From Gambelia wislizenii (lineage: Eukaryota > Chordata > Lepidosauria > Squamata > Crotaphytidae): a DNA stretch of 64,000 nt. Below are positions 37,101-49,100 of this stretch, one piece after another. Below the pieces are notes generated by a model. The model saw nothing but the letters and a program-made list of their open reading frames with translations. It made no database searches and had not been told where the DNA came from. The DNA is taken from contig JAUMIR010000005.1 of assembly GCA_030847615.1 (NCBI GenBank), positions 63,701,001 through 63,765,000 of the forward strand, in the 5' to 3' direction. The position numbers and the translations under genes are program-made. Positions within the stretch are counted from its first letter, which is position 1. Each line of letters opens with the position of its first letter.

Positions 37101-40100
37101 GCACCTACCACCAAGAGAGATGCACGGTTTTGTGTAGCCCGGGCCTCCAAGCCTCTCTCAGCCAGGAAAGGAGCGTCCATCTCTTTCCTATTTTTTTATT
37201 TTATTTTATTTTATTTTATTTATTTTTTATTTAGTCATTTATACCCTGCTCTTCAGCCACAAGGCTATCAGAGCGGCTTACAAATTGTTTTAAGCAATAG
37301 CTATTTACACATCTACACTGCATTAAACAACAGTTTCCAATGTGTGTTAGCTAATTGCCCCCACAAGCCGGGTACTCATTTTACCGACCTACGGAAGGAT
37401 GGAAGGCTGAGTGAACCTTGGAGCCCGCTGGAATCGAACTTGCAACGTGGTGACTTGCAGTACTGGCATTTAACCACTGTGCCACCAGGGCAGCAGTGAG
37501 AGAGCAGGGCAGCAGTGAGCTTTCCTCAGCTGAGAGAGCCTGACGTGGCAGAGAAGCACAAACTGGAGGCAGTGGAGGAGGTGGCAGCAAGCCAGACACA
37601 GCTGAGGCAGAGTCTGCTGGTCAGCCAGCAGCTGTGCAAAGTGGGCAGTGATGGTGAGGGGGAAGCCTCCCATTCTCCTCATCTTGGCACTGGTGAGGAT
37701 GGATCGGGGTGCATGGGAAGCTCACCAAGCTCCATTGGGAAGGCACGCAGGCAGGAAGGAAGAAAAAAGGAGTGGGAGGTGACACTGCCTCCCTCCCTCC
37801 CTGCTTGCCTTGCCCAAGGAAAAGGTGAGGATGGACTTTGGCCAGTGGCGGCAGCCATGGATCACAGGTAAATGAAACCGTGTATACCGGTCCCACATAT
37901 ATGGCAGTCGTACTGTATTACATCTCCAACATGGCATCTTTACCTCTCTCACAATTAGATAATTTCCATATAACCCAATTAATCTGAATTTGAATTTATA
38001 TATAAATTGCTTTAAAGAGGACTGTGTACATCTATTACAAACCTTACTGGAAAATTGCAAACCTTACTGAAAAATAAACTCCTCACTTTTCCTTTAAAAA
38101 AAAACAAACACCCACAAAGCCTTTATCTTCCTACCTTTCCCGTCTGTGAATAATCTCTCTTCTGTCTTTTTCCTTTGTGTGAATTGAATGAAAACAGTAA
38201 AGAGGAGTGGCCACTACTCCAGTGCTTACTCTTCAGCAAAATCCCCAGGTGAGCCATTGCTATTATGGCTTTGTACCACCTCATTGTCACCTACATTTTT
38301 ATTTTACCCCTCCCCTCTATATGCGTACATATTTGCACTGTTCTGTCCTATGATTTGCAGATTTAAGACATGATGAATTTATCCTGTCTCTGCATGCAAC
38401 CTTGAAATGGTTGTATCACAGCTTAATAGATGTTAAGATTTTATGTACAATAAAAATAAACTTCTTATGATATAATTTGACCAGCAAACAAAAATCATAG
38501 GGACAATATGATTATAAAACTGTGCAATAACAAATATTAGCTAAACAGCAAGAGTTTGAGAAATCTTATAATTAAGTGAAGCTCAAGGATGAAATGGAGC
38601 CTATTTGAATTGCTTCAAATACTCATGTAATAAAGTTTGCTGTTGGAAAGGATTTACAAACACCTGTACAGTATATACAACAGTTGATTATTCAGCTGTA
38701 GTAATGATTTTCAAGTCTAATGATATCTTAAGAACCTTGCAAACATATCTATTTTGCACTAGATGAACCCAAATGAGCTCCTTTGCTCCTGCTTACAGAA
38801 TAAATCAGCCATGCAAATAAGCCTGCAAAAATTACTAGCTTGCAAAAAAATGTTACCAGCTTTCTAACAGACTAGTAGAAACTGCATTTCTGTATTGATG
38901 TGGGCTGTGGAAGAGGCGACATTTTCCCTTCTTCCATGGCTAGCACATTTAGAGGCCCTTCTGCCAGTTGTCTGTAACCTGTATTCCTTGTCAGCTCTGT
39001 GACTTGGCATGTTGTTAAATACAGTTGTCCCTTCATATTCACTGGGGTTTGGTTCTAGGACACACACACACACAGTGGATACCAAAATCCATGAATACTC
39101 AAGTGCCATTATATGCAATGGCATAGCAAAATGGTGTCCCTTATATAAGCTGGCAAAATCAAAGTTTGCTTTTTGGATTATTATTTTTTAAAGAATATTT
39201 TCAATCCGTGAATACTTACATCCATGGATACTAAATCTGTGGATACAGAGGGACAACTGTACACAGCTGGTGTACACTAAGAATATTTTAGTTGTATGTG
39301 CCTATTTTGTGCCTGCATGGCTTACATTCCTCAGACTAGGTGCTCAAAAAGGGGGAATGGTGTGTTGGCAGCTGATTGGTGCAAATACTGCAGTTGACTT
39401 GAGGTTTTTTTTTAAAAAAATTAGGTAAGTAATTTACAGAATACCATGAACAGGAAAGGGTATGCATTGTGCAAATCACACTGTTGTGTACTTGTGCATG
39501 GAAGTCTTTTGCTTGTGTGTCTGTGTGCTTTCAAGTTGCCTGTTGGCTTACAGTGACCCCATGGTTTCACAGCAGATAAGGGAGGAATCTCTTGTACCTC
39601 TTGTATCTTGGGTTATACTTCTTCACTATTCCAGATAGGCAGGAAAAAGGAGGTCCTTCTGGTTTTCACATGGGGGAGCTAACCCTAGAAGGTCAGTCTT
39701 TTTCCTGCCTTGCTCCAGCTAGGACATGCTCGTTTCTCTCTGCCGCTACAGCTGTTCCAAATCTCCTTTTGTCCCTTTCCCTTCTCGATCCCTTTTCCCT
39801 TCTTTGCCTTAAAAAAAGAGGCAGGGGAAGAAGAACCTCTCTCTATTTCCTTTCTTTCTCAGCCTGTGGTTTCCTTGCTTTTCATGCTCACCCTTCCCCC
39901 TCCACCTCCCTCCCCAAGAGCACAGAAGGAATTAGCAGGCAAATGGCAAACGCTCCAGGAACGGGTTGAAATTCTCTGGCCTGGACAGTGACTTTCCCCT
40001 TCCTCTGAGGGTGCTCCCTCTGCCTGTGGCAGGAGCACAGTGAACTAGCTCAGAGGGTGCAGGGACAGCCCCAGAGCCACAGGAGCAGTTGGGGGAGGGG

Positions 40101-43100
40101 AAGCCCCTCTGTGATGCTGTCTTCCCACATTGGCACTGCTTAGCCCAGAATGGGTCAAAGGCTGAGCGGGAGGACCTGCCAAATGGAGCAGAAGAGGAGG
40201 GGTGAGTAGTCCTCCCTTTGTGGGGAAGGAACCAGCACCTGATTTAGTGGCCTGGATCTGGTGGTTATTGCCCAGGTGGCTGCTGCAATTGTCACCATGG
40301 ATGTGTTTGTCCTTCAGGAGACCTTTAGGAGGACGAAAGTTGGATGGGCAGGGGTCTTATCTCTTATCTCTTCTCCCTCTTGGCCCCCAGTGGTATACAC
40401 CACCCTGACAGGGAAGGGAGACTCCTTCATAGATCAGGAGACATGCACCAGTTACTTAGGCAACCGATCATCCTCCAGTCTGAGTTCCTGTGCTGAGGCT
40501 ACATGGAAGGAGGTGGGGACATCCTCTTCCAGTGCTGACAATCACCCTCTTGGTTGCATGGGCAATAAAAGGCCTAAGTACAGTGAGCAGTGGTGGGGGA
40601 AGAGAAGGCTTCAGCCTCCAAGTTCAAGACAGCCACCCATGAGGGCATAAATCCCCCCAGGAAACTCAATAGGCATCATTATGCCACTGCAGAGAACAGC
40701 ATGGCCTATGATTCACATTCCTCTGCAGAGGAGTAGTGTGATGGGTCCTCCAGTTCTGCCTACTCAGAAGCAGAGAAGGGAGAACCCTCCATGGAGGAAG
40801 AGGAAGAGGAGAGCCTGACATCCACCTCCATGGGGCTTTTTTCAGGTGAAGGCTATCCCTATGTTGTTGCGAAAGATGGTCTAGGGCTCTGGGCCTCTCC
40901 CTCCCCTCTGAGCTATCTCCTTTTCAGGACTCTGACCTCTCCCAAGGGAATGGAGGCCTTTTCCTCATGGCAGCACCCACTTCCCTTGAGGTACCATTTA
41001 TGCAGGTTGTCAGGGAAGAGTCAGCCTCAAATAGGCCTAGCTCAAGTGCTGTCAAGAAGTTTAGTGGCCTACTCTAAAATGTGATGTCCAAACTACAAAT
41101 CCCAGTGATGGATGCCCCTGTGTCTGCCCTAGTGTCCTGTAGTGTTTTATTAAGAAGGGAGAGGACACCCTGAAGGGTTCTGTGGGTAGGAAAGCCAAGG
41201 CAGCGCTTAAGTACGTGCATGAAGCTACCTTGCTGGCAATCAGGGCAGCTGCTTCCGTTTCCATCATGGCCAGAGCTTCACTGTTCTGGACCTAGATTTC
41301 TGACGTTTCGCCTACGTCTGTGGCTGGCATCTTAATCTCTGAAGATGCCAGCCACAGATGCAGGCAAAATGTCAGAAAGAAACTATTCCAGAACACAGCC
41401 TCACAGCCCAGGAAAAAAAAAAACAACAAGGAAAATCTATGGATGCTGGTTATGAAAGCCTTCGACTTCACATCACCTCTCTATTACTATGTGCTCAAGC
41501 AATGAGAATCTTCTTGCATCCCCAGATGTGTCATTTTCATAAGGGTCTGACCAATCTCACTCCACCCACAGTGTGCTTCCCCATCCTGAAGGAATTGTCA
41601 AGTCCACCATTCAAATTTTTGAGGGAGGTGTCACTCAAGCATCTTTCCTGGAAGGTCCTACTCCTAACTATCATTACTTCAGCACACAGGGTGTTGGAGC
41701 TGGGACCACTCTCCTCTCGCAAGGAGTCCTATATCTTCAGACCAAACTCAGTGGGCCCTGTTGATACCAAAATCTGTGGAGGCTTAAGTCCCATTATATA
41801 CAGTGATATAGTAAAATGGTGTCCCTTATATAAAATGACAAAATCAAGGCTTGTTTCTTGAAATTTTAAAAAATATTTTCAAGGCATGGATGGTGAAATC
41901 CGTAAAAGCCAAATCCATGGATATGGAAGGCCAACTGTACTGCAGTTGGACCAAACTTTTGGCCCCTAGATCAATTGAATCTTCCACAGAGCACAGAAGG
42001 TCATCCTCCCTTCTTTCCATCTGCAACCATCAAAGGAATTGGAAAACATCTGGAACTTGGATGTACACAGAGCAATCTGGATTTAGCTGAAAAGAACAAG
42101 CACCTTCTGGTCCTCAGATGTACTATTCACCTACTTTCAACCATGTTCTAAGGGCAAGAAGGTCTCCACTTCCACCCTGAACAGGTGGATTAGGTTATGC
42201 ATAATTGCCTGTTATGAGAGCATGGAGATTTCCCCACCAAGGGGTGCAGCCACAGCAGTCTTTTTTATCAATGGCCCTTCAGCAGAAATCTGCAGGGCAG
42301 CTACATGGTAGTCATCCTTCACATTCATCAGACGTTATAAGTTGTATAGCTTCAACTTGGCAGGAGGTTGCAACAGGTGGTCAATACTTAGGCCATTGGG
42401 CTGCCAGCACAGTCTACCCTAATTAGGGAGGCTCTGGTAAATCCCATCATACAAGTGGTTCCTCCCTTATCTGCTGGGGAAAGGAATGTTGGTTCTTACC
42501 TGTGATATCTCTGTTTCCAGCAGATGAGGGACAAACCTCTTGATCCACCCTTCTACGTACTGGTGTGATAAATACATTGTGGGGTACTTAGTCCCCCCCC
42601 CATGAGGGAGCATGTTAGTTTTTTCACTGCTGCCTCTCTAGCTAGCTCTTGTATTCTATAATCTTAGTAAAATTAGTAAAAAAATTCCTTCTTCTTCTGG
42701 AGCATTCATTTCTTTGGCTGTAATAGTGACTGACCTTCTAGGGTTTGCTCCCCCACAGCAGGATGTCCTTCTTTTTCCTGCCTATCTGGAGTAGAGGGAG
42801 GAGCATGACCCAAGATACAAGAGGTTTGTCCCTTGTATGCTGGAAACAGGTAAGAACCAACATTCCTATTTTATAGGGTTTTCTTAGGCAAGGAATACTC
42901 AGTTCCTTCCTTCCTCTGAAATATAGCTTGCAGTTCCTGGTATTCGTTGGTGGTCTCCTGTTTAATTATGGTACTAACCAGGGCTGACTCTGCTTAGCTT
43001 CCAAGATCAAACAAGATCTGGTGCCTTTATGGTATTTAGGCATCAAGTAAGTAAATCTTTTGCTAACTCTTTCTTTTCTGGGAGATGGATTGTATATTGG

Positions 43101-46100
43101 AATGGGCCATTATTCACTCTGCCCTTGAGCTCAGCTACCAGGAGGTTATGGTATTTCCCCCCTCCCTCTTCAGCCTGACTAAAATCTAGAAATACTTTGT
43201 GTTTGGTGGAGTCTCTTTCTGTGGTTATTAGATCTTTTCTTACTTAAAGAGCCTCTGAATCATACATAATCATCTGATGTCACCAATCCAGATGTACTAA
43301 GATGTTGAGAAGATGTCAACCTCTCCCAGCTCTTGATAGATCCAAGGAGAGAAGATGCTCTTACATATTTATTTCAATGACTGTTCTGCTTTGCGTGTGT
43401 GTGTTAGGGGTGGCTGTGTTACTTAAAGCTTTGGGACTTGTTTGATGCAATTATGTGCCAGAGGCAAAGCAGGTTCAAGAAAGGAAATGTTTGAAGAACA
43501 TAAGCATACAAAAGGAGGTTAAAGATTAGGCATGGAGATGTATGAAGGTCAAAATACTTTTTTGTTGTGGGTTGCTAATTTTAAAAGCCTTTTTAGTGCA
43601 AAAACATCTTTTGTTTGTTTTCGATCTTAAAAACATGAGTCTAGGAATAGAACAAAAACAATAGTTAGCCTTCCTGTTCTAAATAAATGCTCACTCAACC
43701 ACTTTAGAACCTAATGCTTGGAGGGCAAATTAGCTTCTCCTATTTTCATATGATCAGTTTGGCTCCTAAACGGTGAAGAATAAAAAATACATTTATTTAC
43801 TTATTTTGAAAAAGAAACTATTTTGAACTACTAGACATATTCATCCTTGCAGGCCTTCACACAGGCACACAAAAATAGTGCTTCTTAAATGAATGTTGCA
43901 TTGCTCATTATAGATATTCTTTACATAGCTGAACAAGTGTAGGTGGTAACTAGTGTTTCCACGGAAACCAAATATCTAGCTGGGTAGCTCATTTTTGTTT
44001 CTTAAAGGAAAAGCACAACTGTATAGTCTGCCTTTCATACCCATGCTCTGCTCTGGATCTGCAGATTCAACCAACTGCAGATTCATAATACACAGAATAA
44101 TAAACAACATAAGTAGCATAGTACAGTATGTAGTAAATTTGCAAGGCTGGAGATAAGACTGAGGATCTGTGAAATAGTTGGGATCCAAGCATATTGCTCA
44201 GTGTGAATCCACATCTTCCACCATTTCACAGATCCCCAGTCTCTCCAGACTTGATCATCTGTGGATTTTGGTATCTGCAGGGAGCCCTGGAGTCAATCCC
44301 CCATGTATACAGGGGGCTGCCTGTATTGCAAACAATCTTGATTCATGGAAGAGTTCCTTTATTTTCTCCTCCTTTTTGGGGGGCAAATATGGGATCATAG
44401 AAGTATATATCACATTGATGGACATGGTCAATATGCCCATAAATGAGGGAATCTTGCTAATAAGCTAAGAGTTGATACATAGTAATGAAGCAATTTGTGA
44501 ACCAATTTAATAGAGCTGAGAGTGCAATTCGGGCTCTGAAAGGAGCAAGGGGGGTTCTTTTTGCTTTATAAACGACATATTTTCACACACATAGGAGATT
44601 TTCACACAGGCAATTAGTCCCATTACAGGGACGGAACAGGGTCGCTGAAAGATTTTCCTTTCAGACACGTTTACCCTGTTCTGTTCCCTAATTGTCATTC
44701 TGTGTTCTCCCCGTGATATTTTATTCATGGGGAGAAGTCGTTTTTAAGCACCCGGTTCCATTTCTGTAATGGAATGCGGGTGTGCGAATTGGATCCCGTC
44801 CCTGTTCTGGAATGATAGGGACAGGGGAGGAGCTCCGTGGTGAGCACTTCCTACAAAGATCAGGACATCCATGTAAGTAGGACCCTTTCTCCCACCCACC
44901 CCGGGTTACCTGTATTTTTAATTTTTTAAATTTTTTATTCTTTTATTTGACAGCTGGGGGGTTAATTTGAATTTCCCTCCCACTTGTTCTCTCGTGAGAA
45001 TGAGAGGGATTTCCCCTGGACGGTTGTAAAAGCAGCCTTGCGACGGCTACATTCACGGCTGGCCGGGCAAGGAGGGAGGACGCCTGTTCCTGCAGCGGAA
45101 TGGAGGTAAGTGTGCGAACATTAACCTCCATTCCGTTGCGGGAACAGGAGAGGAGGTGGCGGGACAGAACCGGGGCTTTTAGCCCCAGTGTGAAAATCCC
45201 CATAGTCACTCCTCAAAGTTCAAGTAAGAAACTAGGGTAATGGCAAGCTGGTTCTGGCCAAAGCCTTCTGCACAGAAAAGTACTGCATACAAATAAGAAA
45301 AGGATTTTCAGGCATTTGGTTTTCTTTCAGAGTCATAACCACATAAAGGAACCTGTGGTCCTTATTTCAATAGTATTCCAATCTGCCTCTTCCCTAGCAG
45401 CCTGCTAGTGGGACAGAAGGAGGAGGAAGGGAGAAGAGGATGATAGAAGAGAGTAAGAAAGATGGGCAGACTATCCTTCTTTTGTTTCTTTTGTTTTTAG
45501 CTTGTTCATAGTTAGCTTCAGACTGCCCACTACCAGCATGAGGTTTTTGGCTGATTACCTCTAAGGAAGGTTATTACCCCACAAAGAAGCCCTCAAAAGA
45601 GGGGGGGGTTACCCACCATGACATAAACTAGACTGGATTGCTTTTGTTTATACATGGAAAATAATCAAGGGTTCTTATTAGTCAGCAGTTAGCATCTCCT
45701 TCCTTGGCACAGTCTAAATTGTATGTCTATAATGATTTCTCAACACTTACTGGCTGACCTGATGTGATAACTTGGCATGTTCATCAACATTCTTTGGCTG
45801 CAGGCTGTGAGCTGTTATCTAAAAGGTATAGACAGAAAGAAGTTGAAAGCTGGAAGCCTGAGGACCCAATGTAGCATACAGCCGATAGGTCCACATCTTG
45901 AAAAGATGCTATACTTTTTAAAAGTTGCACAGAAAGAAGCTTGTATTAAAATGGTGTTTTGTTCACTGTTGCAATACTATGGTGTAAAATCCCCTTCCGT
46001 TGAGCTTTCACATATACAGAGTCCCTGTCAGGAAGTGTCTCTAGAAACCCAAAGATGGCAAAGAAATACAGGATTTAAGAGATTGGACTTGCCATGTGGG

Positions 46101-49100
46101 AGCACAGGCAGAACCGTTGGAGATTTAATTTTAGGCCTCTGTGAAAGAAAAGGCACAAGGAAACAATGGATTACAGTAGTAGAAAACAAACACTAAAGAA
46201 AAGGGGAGTAGAATCATCCAGACTGAGGGATAGAATGGGGAAATGGGGTAGAGTAGGTTTCTACAAGCTCTTGACAACCATACTATATTGATCATCTTAA
46301 GGTAATTCTTAGCAGGGGCAGCTAGTGGGGCCACCACTGGCAGAGGTGACAAATACATTCCAGATTGTACCGCTGCTCCTCCAGCAAGTACTCTTGAGTC
46401 AAGCAGGAGCTTTTCCAGCCCCAGTGGAGCTCTTGATAAACTCAAAGAAGCTATAGGAAGAGCTTCCTTGGGTTTTTTTCCGGGCTGTGAGGCCGTGTTC
46501 TGGAAAAGTTTACTTCTGATGTTTTGCCTGCATCTGTGGCTGGAAGATTTCTCTGAAGATGCCAGCTGCAGATGCAGGTGAAACATCAGAAGTAAACTGT
46601 TCCAGAACATGGCCTCACAGCCTGAAAAAAACACAAGGAAAATCAATGGATGTCGGCAGTGAAAGCCATCGACTTCATATAGGAAGAGTTCTGGTAAAGT
46701 CCAGAGTAGAATTGTCAGGATCACAGCAATTGATCCAGTGGCCACCCTTGCTTCTAATCTATGATTATTATGTACTACCAGAAGATGCGTTGTGCACACA
46801 GTGTTTGTGTTTACTATAGCTGAGTGGGACTTTCTATGAAAGGAATGCATTAAATATTAACAGGAATTTTAGCTTCTAAAACCATTTCAGTAATAAGTTC
46901 ATTTCTTTTCTTTGCCCTTGGTTATTCTTGTTAGTCAATGGAAACACAAGCAGCCAGATTTCTACTCCTAAGTCAACAAAATCATCTAGCTCCTCTCCAA
47001 CAAGCCCAGGAAGCTTTCGTGGCCTCAAGGTATGTTTTGATATTTTTGTCTATTTCAGCTAAAAAAGGTTACCTCTGTTTTTTTGGATATTTATAGTTGG
47101 AATACTGACTTTGTGTTTGCTAGTTCAATGCTACACACAAAAATTGATCCTTTAAAATATACAGTGCATGAAAATCATTACAAAAAATACCCCAAGGGCT
47201 GTCACAGAGAGGAGAGGGAAGGCTTGTTCTCTGCTGCCCCAGAGGATAGAACGTTTTGGCACTAAGAGTGGGTTGACAATGGAATCAGTTGCCTAAAGAG
47301 GTCTCCTTCTTTGGACATCTTTAGAAAGAGGCTGGACATCTGAGGAGCTTAGCTGGAGATATTGCATTGAGCAGAGGATTGGACTTGATGACCCATGAGG
47401 CCCCTTCCAACTTGATGAGTCTATGAGAGAGATTATTGCTTGTACTCTTATTACGCAGTACAAAAAAGTATATGTTTTCACATTTATTTGCTAATTTATC
47501 TGTAATTAGTGAGATTAGGCCAATAAACTCCATCTCCTCCTTTATTGTCAGTTCTTATTAATTGTAACCTACAGTACTGTAATTCTACTTGTTTATATAT
47601 AACCCATCACTTCTGTGCAAAATCATATTTGGAAGCTTACGTCTTCTAAAAACAGGAGCATTAAAAACAATATAATGACATAATCAACTGAAACCTCATA
47701 AAACTAGTGAAGTGTAAAACACAGTCTCCCCTAAGAGAGAATGTAAAAGGTCTTAGCTCAAAAAACTCTGCTATTTTACATGCTAAATTTGATTGCTTAT
47801 ATTTAGTGCATGCATTAAAGACAATTAATTAGGAAAGAATGTAAATGTTAATTTTTGTAAAGATGGTTTAAGAAGAATCTTTAATTATATTGTATTGCTG
47901 TGGTGTGCAGCTGTTTGGGTGTAAACTCCAGCTGTGCTTTGTTTACTTGGGATGTGACTAATCTTAACTGATATGTCTGAATTAGAACACAGCTTATGAC
48001 AATACCTATTTCTGTATCTGGAATGTATTCCTAACACTCATGTTTCTGGGAAACTGTTCAACAGAAATTTATGGAGTTCAAAAAATTAATCCCCAAAGTA
48101 CAACCATTGTAGTATAGATATGACTGAACTGACAGGTACTGCCTAGCTGCTAGAATTTTTGTGTGTGTTCATGTTGATTTATCCAGAAGAAAAAGAACTT
48201 TGCTTTTTTTAATGTCTTTCCCTTTTTGGCTTTTGCTGAAGAAATTCTCATGGGATTGGGGTTTGTGTAGGATGAAGTAATGTATAGGCGTCTTTCCTTG
48301 AAAATATTTTAAATTTTGTGCATTATTTCTTAACTAGGCTATTTAGGGAGAATGTGATGGCTTTGCCCTGATCAGCATGGTACCAAGCAGAATAAGGCTG
48401 TGATGACAATGATTAAAATATGGAATAAAATGTTTTGTCCAGTCTGTCCTTTGCAGCACAAATAGCCGTTTTTAAGAAGATATCTGTCTTTAGCCTGTTT
48501 CAGTGGGAAAAGGAAAAGGGGTGGGAGAAGAAATCCAGCAGCACCTTTGAGACTAATTTATGTTAGCATGAGCTTTTGTGAATTTTAGCTCACTAATTCA
48601 GATATGCTGATGAAGTATAAAATTAATGTCACAGGTGTTTAAGCAGTTATATTGTTGTGTGGGTGGGAGAAGAGTGTAATGGGATACAGAATGCTGCAAA
48701 TGGGCCATAAGCCTTCAAAGAGTTGTATAAGGTGATACAGATCTGTCAAACAGCTGGTCTGTGAGTCTTGAGGCGTTAAAGCAAAAAAAACTTTTCTTTT
48801 AAAATAGGAAGATCTTCTGAGCAGATTCCTTTTGTTACATGTGCAACTGTGATGAGACTGGTATATTAAATAAGTGCAGTATGGCAAGAAACCGTTGTCT
48901 CTGTTCATACCAATGTTAATATATTCCAGTTCTCCTGTTTCTCTTCCAATCTTCCTTTAAAACAAAACAAAACAAAACAAAAACTCCAGGGCAGCTACTT
49001 GTAGGTCAAAAAATGTCCAGCAAGGTTGAAATGCTCTGCAAGCAGTTTCTGGGTGTTGCCATTTCTAATGTCAAATGTGTGTCTATGTGTTCTTGTGGTA

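Larger units (their letters stand above)
39569..42869 (+). mobile_element. DIRS retrotransposon B, lacking RT/RNase H
   Basis: The inverted terminal repeats are very clear. 39590-39705 (CTTGTACCTCTTGTATCTTG, CCAGATAGGCAGGAAAAAGG, CCCTAGAAGGTCAGTC) is inverted at 42740-42835. An internal complementary region (42485-42545) mirrors 42815-42869. Gag-like sequence spans 40000-41300. Recombinase remnants: 41500-41750 ([25 protein letters not shown]) and 42205-42345 ([17 protein letters not shown]). No RT or RNase H is found between them, so it is deleted or non-autonomous. A foldback element and a Tigger piece are inserted. Confidence 0.85.

Noticed and set aside
46131..46850. 239-codon minus-strand open frame
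   Set aside because: It crosses foldback copy 3 and its TSDs. No family match; chance frame.
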